Notes: generated by a model not told the origin, from the letters alone. A DNA stretch of 64,000 nt from Halorubrum sp. CSM-61 (GCF_003781945.1 NZ_RJJW01000003.1:382260-446259); one strand, 5' to 3'; positions 41,157 to 49,022 are shown, counted from the first letter of the stretch. Program-made: numbers and translations.

Positions 41157-41723
41157 ATGGCCCTATACGACCGGATCCTCGTCCCGACCGACGGCTCCGC
41201 CGAGGGGAAGCGGGCGGTCGCGCACGCCCTCGAGCTCGCGTCGGCTCACGGCGCCGGCGTCCACGCGCTGTACGTGGTCGACACGGCGAGCTACGCGGGG
41301 ATGCCGATGGAGAGCTCGTGGGAGGGACTCGGGGACCTCCTGCGGGACGACGCGAGCGAGGCGGTCGCGGAGGTCGAGACCCTCGCGGCCGAGACCGACC
41401 TCGCCGTCGAGACGGCGGTCGTGGAGGGCTCCCCGAGCAAGGAGATCATCCGGTACGCCGAGGGCAACGGCTGTGATCTGATCGTGATGGGGACGCACGG
41501 ACGGGGGGGAATCGATCGACTCCTCCTCGGGAGCGTCGCCGAGAAGGTGGTCCGGGGGTCGAAGGTCCCAGTGCTGACGGTGCGGCTGGACGGCGACATT
41601 CCGGAAGCGGAGGGCGTCGGGAGCGGCGCTCCGGCCGAGGGGAGTGCCCCGGCCGAAAGCGGCACGCCGGGCGAGGGGGACCCGTCGACCGACGGAGAGC
41701 CGGAAGCGACCGGCCACAGCTAG
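41157..41723 (+). CDS. Universal stress protein (UspA domain)
   Basis: A 188-residue protein with a single UspA domain (about 1-145). It begins MALYDRILVPTDGSAEGKRA, and carries the ATP-binding motif GTHGRGGIDRLLLGSVAEKV near residue 115 (G-2x-G-9x-G-S/T). The remaining 40 residues are a disordered Gly/Ala/Glu-rich tail (GSGAPAEGSAPAESGTPGEG) that is absent from typical family members. The ATG at 41157 is preferred; a start 33 bp upstream would add a Cys-rich segment unlike UspA. Haloarchaea carry many paralogues, another being at base 1. Confidence 0.9.
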   Translation: MALYDRILVPTDGSAEGKRAVAHALELASAHGAGVHALYVVDTASYAGMPMESSWEGLGDLLRDDASEAVAEVETLAAETDLAVETAVVEGSPSKEIIRYAEGNGCDLIVMGTHGRGGIDRLLLGSVAEKVVRGSKVPVLTVRLDGDIPEAEGVGSGAPAEGSAPAESGTPGEGDPSTDGEPEATGHS

Positions 41724-41776
41724 CCGGAAGCCGCCGTTTTCGCGATCCGTTTCGGGTCGAGCGTGTCGACCGACCC

Positions 41777-42784
41777 TCAGTCGCCGGCGTCGCGCAGGTG
41801 TTCGCAGTCGCCGGCGTGAACCCGTCTGACTCCGTCGTCCGTCTCGATGGCGAGCGCGCCCGGCGGCTCCACGTCGACCGCGGTGCCCGTCACCGGACCG
41901 TTCGGGGTGTCGACGCGGACCCGGCGGCCGAGGGTGCTCGCGCGCTCGCGCCACGCCGGGAGGATCCGGTCCATCCGGTCGGGCGTCCCCGCGAGCGCCG
42001 CGAAGCGTTCGAGGAGGGTCGCGGCGAACCGACGCCTGTCGACGGGCTCGCCCAGCTCCTCCCGCAGGGAGGTCGCGCCCGACGGGAGCCTCTCGGCGTC
42101 GACGTTGGCGTTGACGCCGATCCCCGCGACGAGCCACGAGACGCGGTCGGCCTCGCCCTCCATCTCGGTGAGGATCCCGGCGAGCTTGCGGCCGCCGCGG
42201 TCGCCGTCGCGGTCGTCGTCCGATCCGTCCTTGCCATCGCCCTCGGCTCCGGGACCGCCGACGAGCACGTCGTTCGGCCACTTGATGTGGGCGTCGACGC
42301 CCGCCTCCCGACAGGCGTCGGCGGTCGCGACGGCGGCGGCGAGGGTGAAGAGCGGCGCGCGGGCCGGCGGCACGTCGGGTCCGACCGCGAGCGAGAGCCA
42401 GACGCCGCCGCTGGGCGCGACCCACTCGCGGTCGAGCCGCCCCCGGCCGCCGGTCTGCTCGTCTGCGACGACGGCGACGCCCCCTACTGGGATCGCGCCC
42501 TCGGCCGCTAGCTCGCGGGCGCGGTCGTTGGTCGACGGGAGCGTGTCGTGGTACTCGACCGCGTAGGGCGCGTCGAGTCCGAACTCGATGCCGGCGGCGG
42601 AGTAGCCGGGGTCCGCGGGCGCGACGTACCCCTCCGGCGTCGATTCGACCGCGAACCCCTCCTCGCGGAGCGACTCGACCGCCTTCCAGACCGCCGCCCG
42701 CGACACGTCGAGGTCGTCGGCGAGCGCGGGCCCGGAGACGGGGCCGTCGCCGAGGGCGTCGAGCAGCGCGCGACGCGTGTCCAT
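41777..42784 (-). CDS. birA: Biotin--protein ligase with HTH domain (BirA)
   Basis: A 335-residue enzyme that activates biotin and attaches it to acyl-CoA carboxylase. Residues 1-60 form a winged helix (ALADDLDVSRAAVWKAVESL, REEGF), so it may also repress biotin genes. The ligase domain has STNDRARELAAEGA, the biotinyl-AMP loop GGRGRLDREWVAPSGGVWLS, and IKWPNDVLVGG, all diagnostic. An acidic stretch (EGDGKDGSDDDRDGDRGG) interrupts the segment between WPND and the next strand. The ATG at 42784 is chosen over one 27 bp upstream. Confidence 0.93.
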   Translation of the reverse strand: MDTRRALLDALGDGPVSGPALADDLDVSRAAVWKAVESLREEGFAVESTPEGYVAPADPGYSAAGIEFGLDAPYAVEYHDTLPSTNDRARELAAEGAIPVGGVAVVADEQTGGRGRLDREWVAPSGGVWLSLAVGPDVPPARAPLFTLAAAVATADACREAGVDAHIKWPNDVLVGGPGAEGDGKDGSDDDRDGDRGGRKLAGILTEMEGEADRVSWLVAGIGVNANVDAERLPSGATSLREELGEPVDRRRFAATLLERFAALAGTPDRMDRILPAWRERASTLGRRVRVDTPNGPVTGTAVDVEPPGALAIETDDGVRRVHAGDCEHLRDAGD

Positions 42785-43012
42785 GTCGTCGGAATCGTCG
42801 CGGACGCGCAAAGCCGTTCCGGGTCGGCGACCGCGCCTCCCTCCCGCAGTCCGAACCGGGAACGGCGGGACATGGGAGACACCGGGTTTCCGGTGAAACG
42901 GCGAGCGTTACCGAATCGCACGGGACGACGGCGGGATCAACGATTTCTCCGATCGGGGGGCGAGGATCCGGCTCGGCGCAAGACACAAGGTCTCAGGGGC
43001 GAACGCTCGGGT

Positions 43013-43585
43013 ATGCAACCCTCCAAGGAGCGGGAGTCGTCCGACGGGGACCCGATGGACGACCTCGACGACCTCCTCGACGACGACCTCATGGACGGCG
43101 GGGGCGGCTCCACGGCGGGCGCCGACGATTCGTCGGACGCCGAGAGCGTGGGCCGAACGGGTTCGGAGACGGGCGGATCCGGACGCGGTCGCGTCGGTAT
43201 GGACGGACGCTGGTTCTCCGCGAAGTCGTTCGTCGTCGCGCTCGTCGCCGTCGCGATCGGGGTGTTCGCCGGCGGGGCGATCCCGATCATCGGCGGGACG
43301 ATCGGCTCCGCGGCCGGGGTGTTCCTCGCCGCGTTCCTCGTCGGGCTGGTCCTCTCGGCGCGGAGGTACGTCGAGACGGGGCTCGCCGGCGCCGCGGCGG
43401 GCGCGGGGACCGCCGTGACAAGCGTCCTCGGGGTCGGCTTCCTCCCGATCGGGGTCGACTACCTCCAGCAGTGGGGACTCCCGCTGCTCGCCGTCGGCGG
43501 CGGGCTAGGGCTGGGGCTGGCGCTGCTCGGTCACTACTTCGGGCGAGACCTTCGGGCGGGACTGACGGCGGATATCGGCGGATAA
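43013..43585 (+). CDS. Acidic-N-terminus membrane protein, uncharacterised
   Basis: A 190-residue protein not recognised. Residues 1-65 are acidic and disordered (MDDLDDLLDDDLMDGGGGST), followed by three or four glycine- and alanine-rich TM helices (SFVVALVAVAIGVFAGGAIP; AAGVFLAAFLVGLVLSARRY; GAGTAVTSVLGVGFLPIG; LPLLAVGGGLGLGLALLG) and a short C-tail. Related small membrane proteins of unknown function are common in haloarchaea. ATG at 43013; 228 bp upstream hold nothing I can identify. Confidence 0.7.
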   Translation: MQPSKERESSDGDPMDDLDDLLDDDLMDGGGGSTAGADDSSDAESVGRTGSETGGSGRGRVGMDGRWFSAKSFVVALVAVAIGVFAGGAIPIIGGTIGSAAGVFLAAFLVGLVLSARRYVETGLAGAAAGAGTAVTSVLGVGFLPIGVDYLQQWGLPLLAVGGGLGLGLALLGHYFGRDLRAGLTADIGG

Positions 43586-43612
43586 GGAGTTCTCGGCGAC
43601 GATCGACCGGTC

Positions 43613-44560
43613 TCAGCGCGCCCGAAGCGCCTCTTCGACGTCGAAATCGACGTAGGCGGCGATCTCGCGGCGTTCGAGCACGACGAAGCCCGCGAGGATC
43701 GCGACGAAGCCGACCATCGCCTCCGCGTCGATCAGGCTCCCGAGCAGGACCCAGCTCCCGACCGCGGCGACGACCGGCTCGGCGTAGCCGACGAGGTGGA
43801 GCTGGGCCGGACCGACTTCGTCGAGCAGCGCGAAGTAAATCAGGAACGCGACGACGCCCGACAGCAACGTGAGGTACGACAGCGACGCGACCGAGGTCGC
43901 GTTCCAGACGATCGCCGCGGACGACTCGCCGAGCAGGGCGGCGCCGACGAACAGCATCCCGGCGCCGGAGACCATCGCCCACCCCTGCAGCGCGGCGATC
44001 GGGAGGTCGGTGCGGAGCGGGCGGAGCAGCACCGCGCCGAGCGAGAAGGCGACCGCGCCGGCGAACGCGAGCGCGACTCCGAGCAGGGCGGCGCTGCCGA
44101 TCCCCGCCTCCATCGGATCGGCGATCACGATCACGCCGAGGATCCCGAGCGCGAACCCGCCGATCTCGAGGGGGCCGAGCCGCTCGTTCGGGAGGAGGAC
44201 GGCCGCGAACGTGGCGGTCAACACCGGCGAGAGGCTCACGACCACGGCGGCGACCGCGCCCGTGATGTGGAGCTCGGCGACGTACAGGAGCCCGTGGTAC
44301 GCGGCGATCACGAAGGCGCCGGCGACGGCGACACCGAGCCACTCGTCGCGGCCCTCGGGGACCGTCCTGCCGGACATGACCGCGGCGACGCCCAACACGA
44401 TCGCGCCGGCGACGGCGTAGCGCACGCCGGCGAACAGCAGGGGCGGGAAGTAGTGCAGTCCGGCCTCGATGGCGACGAAGGAGGTGCCCCACAGCGTCGC
44501 GAGGAGGACGAAGGCGGCGACGATCGATTCGGGAGTGGAAATGAGGGTCCGCAGATTCAT
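43613..44560 (-). CDS. EamA/DMT-superfamily transporter
   Basis: A 315-residue transporter with ten TM helices in two EamA repeats. The first repeat starts FVLLATLWGTSFVAIEAGLH and has AELHITGAVAAVVVSLSPVL, with TFAAVLLPNERL closing it. The second contains LLSGVVAFLIYFALLDEVGP and FVAILAGFVVLERREIAAY. Members export amino acids and other metabolites. It is divergent from an Lrp/AsnC regulator at 44743, an arrangement typical of regulator-controlled amino-acid exporters. A dyad at 44583-44604 overlaps its likely TATA. Confidence 0.9.
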   Translation of the reverse strand: MNLRTLISTPESIVAAFVLLATLWGTSFVAIEAGLHYFPPLLFAGVRYAVAGAIVLGVAAVMSGRTVPEGRDEWLGVAVAGAFVIAAYHGLLYVAELHITGAVAAVVVSLSPVLTATFAAVLLPNERLGPLEIGGFALGILGVIVIADPMEAGIGSAALLGVALAFAGAVAFSLGAVLLRPLRTDLPIAALQGWAMVSGAGMLFVGAALLGESSAAIVWNATSVASLSYLTLLSGVVAFLIYFALLDEVGPAQLHLVGYAEPVVAAVGSWVLLGSLIDAEAMVGFVAILAGFVVLERREIAAYVDFDVEEALRAR

Positions 44561-44582
44561 TGGCTATCTATTCGAAATTGGC

Positions 44583-44604
44583 AGAGATAGTTAAACTATT
44601 CTCT
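44583..44604. promoter_or_regulatory. Candidate Lrp-type operator over the eamA promoter
   Basis: AGAGATAGTTAAACTATTCT with its last CT forms a dyad: TAGTT pairs with AACTA and AGAGA with TCTCT, with one bulged T. It sits about 23-44 bp before the EamA start codon, over the only AT-rich TATA-like segment, so a regulator bound here would block transcription. The divergent Lrp/AsnC gene is the obvious candidate. Inference from position and symmetry. Confidence 0.45.
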
Positions 44605-44710
44605 CGGATCGCCTCGAATTGGAAATGAACAATCACACATACGAATCTATTGCGAATCGGTCCCGAAACGAGAGCTAATTTTGAATTTGGCTTCAAGTAT
44701 ATCGGTCGTA

Positions 44711-44718
44711 ATATATAA
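44711..44718 (+). promoter_or_regulatory. TATA box of the Lrp/AsnC gene; sets its start
   Basis: ATATATAA at 44711-44718 is centred at about 44715. A start 26 bp downstream is about 44741, so the leaderless start codon is ATG 44743 rather than ATG 44734. Confidence 0.6.
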
Positions 44719-44742
44719 CAGACCATCACTCAAATGGGTCGT

Positions 44743-45225
44743 ATGGACGAGCGCGACGTGCGGCTGTTGAAGGCGATCTCGGACCTCGGCACCGGAAGTC
44801 CCGAGCGGCTCCACGAGGAGACCGACATCCCGGTGTCGACGATCCACTACCGACTGAACAACCTCCGGGAGGACGGCGTGATCGAGAACGACCTGTACGA
44901 CCTCGACCACGAGGCGCTCGGGCTCGGCGTCACCGTGATCGTCGAGGTGCTCGCGGATTACGAGGGGCCCTACGAGGAGTTCGCCGAGGAGCTGCTCGCG
45001 GTCGAGGGCGTCACGGAGGCGTTCTTCACGATGGGCGAGACCGACTTCGTCGTCCTCGCGCGGCTCTCGTCGTCCGACACCGTCGAGCGCCTCATCAGCG
45101 ACTTCGAGGCGATCCCGCAGGTCGAGCGCACGAACTCGACGTTCACGATCTCGACCCTGCGCGACGAGTCCCGCGCGCCGGCGACCTACGACCTCGACAC
45201 GTTGATCGAGGAGCTGACCGACTGA
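44743..45225 (+). CDS. Lrp/AsnC-family transcriptional regulator
   Basis: A 160-residue regulator. The N-terminal helix-turn-helix is MDERDVRLLKAISDLGTG then HEETDIPVSTIHYRLNNLRE, the Lrp form with DGVIENDLYDLD as the wing. The C-terminal RAM domain, VTVIVEVLADYEGPYEEFAE followed by FFTMGETDFVVLARLSS, binds amino-acid-like effectors. TATA position favours ATG 44743. Divergent from an EamA exporter it probably controls, and perhaps autoregulated through the same 180-bp AT-rich gap. Confidence 0.9.
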   Translation: MDERDVRLLKAISDLGTGSPERLHEETDIPVSTIHYRLNNLREDGVIENDLYDLDHEALGLGVTVIVEVLADYEGPYEEFAEELLAVEGVTEAFFTMGETDFVVLARLSSSDTVERLISDFEAIPQVERTNSTFTISTLRDESRAPATYDLDTLIEELTD

Positions 45226-45255
45226 GGAAAGGCGGTCTCGCTGGGGCAACGGCGG

Positions 45256-45264
45256 CATTTTTAA
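45256..45264 (+). terminator. Possible oligo-T terminator after the Lrp gene
   Basis: A run of five T (45258-45262) 33 bp after the Lrp stop is the first T-run downstream and suits archaeal termination. It is short and lies close to the TATA-like start of element copy 5, so the assignment is weak. Confidence 0.3.
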
Positions 45265-45286
45265 GCATAATTGGGAGAAGGGCGGT

Positions 45287-45658
45287 CACTTATTAACAGA
45301 GGTGCGGTGGCGCGTGCCTCCGAGCGCCCCCAGGGCGCGAGGAGCACGCGCGAGGGATGCCGCGAGCGACGTGGGCGACCGGAGGGAGCCCCGAGCGAGC
45401 GGCGAGGCTGGGGAGGCGGGAGGTGCTGTGCGGTACGGGGTGGGACTCAAAGGGGCAGTCGGTGAGGCGGGCGCAGGCGACGCAAGCACTGGAAGGAGCG
45501 AGCAACGCGAGCGACTGAAGCGCACAGCGAGCGTGCGCCCGCCTCACGGCTGGGGCTTTGGAGGTGTTCTCCGTCGATCTGTCGCCAGTCACTTATAAGC
45601 GAGCGGCTGGGGATTTGGAGGTGTTCTCCGTCGATCGACAGTCATCCGCTTATAAACG
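45287..45658 (+). repeat. Structured intergenic element, copy 5, with tandem tail
   Basis: This occupies the 507-bp convergent gap 45226-45732. TATA CTTATTAAC (45289); P1 GCGCGTGC (45310-45317) with GCACGCGC (45344-45351) around GAGCGCCC/GGGCGCGAG; P2 GCCGC (45359-45363) with GCGGC (45399-45403), weaker and with a long loop; GAGGCTGGGGAGG; GTGGGACTCAAAGGGGCAG; P3 45456-45475 with 45534-45552, 19 pairs with one bulge; outer CAAAG (45448-45452) with CTTTG (45556-45560). Two tail units follow, each GCGGCTGGGG plus the 3' block and ending CTTATAAGCGA or CTTATAAACGA. No credible gene. Confidence 0.87.
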
Positions 45659-45732
45659 ACTCACAGGAACGCGTAACAGACCGAATACACACCAACTGCC
45701 TACAAATAAACAGACGCCATACACGCCGAGAT

Positions 45733-47616
45733 CTACGACCGCTTGCCGATCTCCTCGCGCAGCACGTCGGAGACGACTTCGCCGTCGGCCTTCCCGCGGA
45801 GCGCGCCCATCGCCTCGCCCATCAACCCGGAGAAGGCGCCCATTCCTTCCTCCTCGATCTGGTCGGCGTTGCGCTCGACGACCGCCACCACGGCCTCCCG
45901 GACCTCGGCCTCGCTCACGCCCGACAGCCCGGCCTCCTCGACGGCCTCGGCCGCCGACAACTCGGGATTCTCGGCGAGCGTCGTCAGTACCTCGGGAACG
46001 CCCTCCTTCGCGAGGTCGCCGCCCTCGACGAGGTCGAAGAGGTCGAGGAACTGCTCGTCGGTGAGGTTCTCGACGGCCGCCCCCTCCCGGCGAATTTCCG
46101 TCGTCGTCGACTCCAGCGTCGAGGCCGCGAAGGTGGGGTCGACGCCGCGGTCGACCGCGGTCTCGAACAGGGGGAACCGCTGGCCGAACGCGACCTGCTC
46201 GGCGAGGCCGGCGTCGAGTCCGAACTCCTCGGCGTACCGCTCGGCCTTCTCGTCGAGGAGCTCCGGCCGGTCCACGTCGGAGGGGTCCGGCTCGACCGGC
46301 GGCACGTCCGTCTCGGGGTACATCCGCGCGGCGCCCGGCAGGGGTCGGAGGTAGCGGGTGGTGCCGTCGTCGTTCGCGCCGCGGGTCTCCTCGGGAACGC
46401 CCTCGATCGCGGTCTCGGCGCGGTCGGCGGCGGCCTCGATCGCGAGGTCGGCGGTCTCGGGATCGGCGGCGACGATGGCGACCGCGTCCTCCTCGCCGGC
46501 ACCGACCGCGTCGCGGAGGGCAGACACTTCTTCATCGGTCACGCCGTACGCCGGCAGCTCGTCGGTGTGGAAGATGCCGCCCGCGCCGTGGCGCTTCGCG
46601 TGGTCCGAGAGCTCCGTCCCGAGCCGCCGATCCGACTGGATCTCGCGGCCGACGAGCCCGTCGAAGCCGAAGAGGGGGACCGCCGTCACCTCCCCGCCCG
46701 CGTCGAGCGCACCGCGTATGACGCCCGATTCGGTTTCGGCGAAGGTGTCGGTCACGTTCCGCACGTCACCGACGCTCGCGTCGCGCTCGCGGAGCTCGTC
46801 GCGGATATCGAGCAGCTCGGCCTGTCGCCCGACCTCGCCGCGGACGATGTCCTCGATCCCCTGGAGGTCCTGGACGCCCTTCACCTCGACGCGGGCGCCG
46901 TCGGCGATGGAGACGTTCACGTCCTGTCGGATCGTACCGAGCCCGCGCTTGACCGCGCCCGTCGACCGGAGCAGCATGCCGATGCGCGCGGCGGCCTCGC
47001 GGGCGCCCTCGGGGCTCCGGATGTCCGGCCCCGTCCCGATCTCGACGAGGGGGACGCCGAGCCGGTCGAGCGAGTAGATAACCCCGTCTTCGGTCTCCTC
47101 GACGCGCTTTGCCGACTCCTCTTCGAGCATGAGGTCCGCGATCGACACGCGGCCCTCGCTGGTCTCGATCTCGCCCGCCTGCCCGAGGAGGATCGAGCGC
47201 TGGAACCCGGAGGTGTTCGAGCCGTCGATGACGAGCTTCCGCATGACGTGGGCCTGATCGACGACGGAGATGTCGAGCAGGTCGGCGATCTGGAGCGCCA
47301 CCGAGAGCGCCTCCCCGTCGACGCGGCGGGGCGGCTCGTCGTCCTCCTCGACGAGACAGGTGGTGTCGTACGCGAGGTAGGTGAACTCGCGGTCGACGCG
47401 GCTCTCCTCCATCGCGGCGTCGTCGAGCTCGCCGAGCTCGCTCTTCGTCGGGTGGAGCCGGCGGGTGATCGACCGGTCGGCCTCCTCGGGGTCGCGTTCG
47501 ACGGTCGGGGAGTCGCAGAACAGCTTCGTCGCCGTGTCGAGCTGCTGGTGGATCTCCAGCCCGGCGACGAGCCCCAGCTCCTCGTAGTCGTACTCGGGGG
47601 TCGCGTCCGTACTCAT
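45733..47616 (-). CDS. gatE: Glu-tRNA(Gln) amidotransferase subunit E
   Basis: A 627-residue archaea-specific subunit E of the GatDE amidotransferase, which turns Glu-tRNA(Gln) into Gln-tRNA(Gln). The GatB/E kinase-like core begins ELGLVAGLEIHQQLDTATKL and includes IDGSNTSGFQRSILLGQAGE, LGVPLVEIGTGPDI and LGTIRQDVNVSI. An AspRS-like insertion follows, then the C-terminal helical and YqeY-like tail (EGMGAFSGLMGEAMGALRGK). The partner GatD is not in the window. Length and start (MSTDATPEYDYEE) are normal. Confidence 0.96.
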   Translation of the reverse strand: MSTDATPEYDYEELGLVAGLEIHQQLDTATKLFCDSPTVERDPEEADRSITRRLHPTKSELGELDDAAMEESRVDREFTYLAYDTTCLVEEDDEPPRRVDGEALSVALQIADLLDISVVDQAHVMRKLVIDGSNTSGFQRSILLGQAGEIETSEGRVSIADLMLEEESAKRVEETEDGVIYSLDRLGVPLVEIGTGPDIRSPEGAREAAARIGMLLRSTGAVKRGLGTIRQDVNVSIADGARVEVKGVQDLQGIEDIVRGEVGRQAELLDIRDELRERDASVGDVRNVTDTFAETESGVIRGALDAGGEVTAVPLFGFDGLVGREIQSDRRLGTELSDHAKRHGAGGIFHTDELPAYGVTDEEVSALRDAVGAGEEDAVAIVAADPETADLAIEAAADRAETAIEGVPEETRGANDDGTTRYLRPLPGAARMYPETDVPPVEPDPSDVDRPELLDEKAERYAEEFGLDAGLAEQVAFGQRFPLFETAVDRGVDPTFAASTLESTTTEIRREGAAVENLTDEQFLDLFDLVEGGDLAKEGVPEVLTTLAENPELSAAEAVEEAGLSGVSEAEVREAVVAVVERNADQIEEEGMGAFSGLMGEAMGALRGKADGEVVSDVLREEIGKRS

Positions 47617-47715
47617 TACGCCTCACTCCGACGGCGCGCGACTAAAAGGGTGGCAGTTCGCGCGAACAGCGATCGGCCGTGGGAGAGAGCGGTGGAAACC
47701 GACGCCGGCGACGTG

Positions 47716-48020
47716 ATTTATAAGTGAACGAGGCGGTGGCGCGTGCCTCCGAGTGGCCGATAGGCCACAAGGAGCACGCGCGAGGGAGTCAGTCGCCGAG
47801 CGAAGCGATGGCGACTGACGAGGTTGGGGAGGTGTGAGGCTACGGTGCTGGGCGGTGCGGGGTGGGACTCAAAGGGGCAGCCGGGAGGGCGGCGCAGACG
47901 ACGTAAGCACTGCAGGAAGCGAGCAACGCGAGCGACCGAAGCGCGCAACGAGTGTGCGCCGCCCTCCCGGCTGGGGCTTTGGAGGTGTTCACCGTCGATC
48001 CGGCGTCAACGAATTATAAG
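47716..48020 (+). repeat. Structured intergenic element, copy 6
   Basis: This lies in the 557-bp gap 47617-48173 between the gatE start and tRNA-Leu. TATA ATTTATAAG (47716); P1 GCGCGTGC (47739-47746) with GCACGCGC (47774-47781) around GTGGCC (47753-47758) with GGCCAC (47763-47768); P2 GTCAGTCGCC (47788-47797) with GGCGACTGAC (47810-47819), 10 perfect pairs; GAGGTTGGGGAGG; GTGGGACTCAAAGGGGCAG; P3 of 19 perfect pairs, 47878-47896 with 47955-47973; outer CAAAG (47870-47874) with CTTTG (47977-47981). Tail ends AATTATAAGCAAGCGGCTGG, a decayed second unit. No gene seen in the remaining 150 bp to the tRNA. Confidence 0.88.
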
Positions 48021-48173
48021 CAAGCGGCTGGAGTTTCGCGAGCGTCCGATAGACGAGACGCAACAGACGCGACACGGTAGAGTCATCACTCAGCGCGTAA
48101 CGTTCGAAAGGAATTGTGCGTGGGTGCTGTCGTGTAGACAACACCGTGCATCGTGGGGGTGTGCCCCGTGCGA

Positions 48174-48258
48174 TGCGTGGGACCGGATTTGAACCGGCGG
48201 ACCTCTACAGGACAGCGCCCTCAACGCTGCGCCGTTGGCCTGGCTTGGCTACCCACGC
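48174..48258 (-). tRNA. tRNA-Leu (anticodon GAG)
   Basis: Read on the minus strand, acceptor GCGTGGG pairs with CCCACGC; the D arm has AGCCAAGCCAGGCCAACGGC; the anticodon stem CAGCG/CGCTG encloses loop TTGAGGG with anticodon GAG (Leu, codons CUC and CUU). A long variable arm follows, then the T arm GCCGGTTCAAATCCGGT. The long variable arm is diagnostic of the Leu/Ser class. Discriminator A is at 48174; CCA is not encoded. TAATTAAAA at 48296-48304 can serve as TATA, giving a precursor with a short 5' leader. Confidence 0.95.
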
Positions 48259-48461
48259 TCGCGGTGTTCTGTCGCGTCTCCACGTACCCTTCCCCTAATT
48301 AAAAGCCCTTCCATTCGGCGGGACCGTGCCGGAGGTTGCCACCGATCGATCGACTACACGCGCGACGAGAGGTCGCCGGATCCGGCCCGCCGGAACCCTG
48401 CCAGCCGGACCGGCGGGCCGGAACCGCCACGCGTTTGGGAGCGGCGCCCCACCGATCGCCC

Positions 48462-49022
48462 ATGTCCCAGTGGGCCCGCGAGAACGTCCCGTTTTTAACC
48501 GGCCTCCTGTCCGCCGTCGCGCTCGCCCTGGTGTTCGGCGCCGTCGGCGGCGCGATCCCGAGCGGCGTGCTGCCGCGCGCGAGCGACGCGGTCCTCGCCG
48601 CGCTCCCGCACCTCAACGCCGCGATCTCCGCGGGCGCGATCGTCACCATCCTGCTCGGCTGGCGGGCGATCGCCCGCGGAAACGTCGGTCGCCACAGGGC
48701 GCTCATGCTCTCGTCGTTCGGCCTGTTCGTCGCGTTCCTCGCGAGCTACCTCTACCGGCTGATCCTCGTCGGGACCGTCGAGTTCCCCGGGCCGGAGACC
48801 GTGTACACGTACGTCTACCTCCCGTTCCTCGCGATCCACGTCCTGTTCGCGATCGTCTGTATCCCGTTCGTCTTCTACGCCCTGCTGCTCGCCGCTACCC
48901 GTCCCTATCAAGAACTGTACCACACCCGTCACGCGCAGGTCGGCTCCGTCGCCGCGGTGCTCTGGTTGGTCTCCTTCGCCATGGGGATCGGCGTCTACCT
49001 CATGCTGTATCACGCCTTCTGA
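48462..49022 (+). CDS. DUF420 membrane protein
   Basis: A 186-residue membrane protein with five TM helices: FLTGLLSAVALALVFGAVGG, AAISAGAIVTILLGWRAIA, ALMLSSFGLFVAFLASYLYR, FLAIHVLFAIVCIPFVFYAL and VAAVLWLVSFAMGIGVYLML. His residues in LPHLNA, RHRALM, LAIHVL and YHTRHAQ are conserved in DUF420 and may bind metal or haem. The family is found near haem-copper oxidase genes. Here it lies beside a halocyanin on the opposite strand, which supports a respiratory link. ATG at 48462 (MSQWARENV). Confidence 0.9.
   Translation: MSQWARENVPFLTGLLSAVALALVFGAVGGAIPSGVLPRASDAVLAALPHLNAAISAGAIVTILLGWRAIARGNVGRHRALMLSSFGLFVAFLASYLYRLILVGTVEFPGPETVYTYVYLPFLAIHVLFAIVCIPFVFYALLLAATRPYQELYHTRHAQVGSVAAVLWLVSFAMGIGVYLMLYHAF

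Noticed and set aside
42785-43012. A gene or RNA in the 228-bp gap between birA and the membrane protein
   Set aside because: Only a weak 5-bp hairpin (GTTTC with GAAAC) near 42890 and no TATA-plus-frame combination; treated as promoter and spacer.
11625-48020. Insertion sequence or transposon as the source of the repeat elements
   Set aside because: No transposase frame inside or near any copy and no clear target-site duplication. A non-autonomous mobile element remains possible and is listed as an alternative in the findings.
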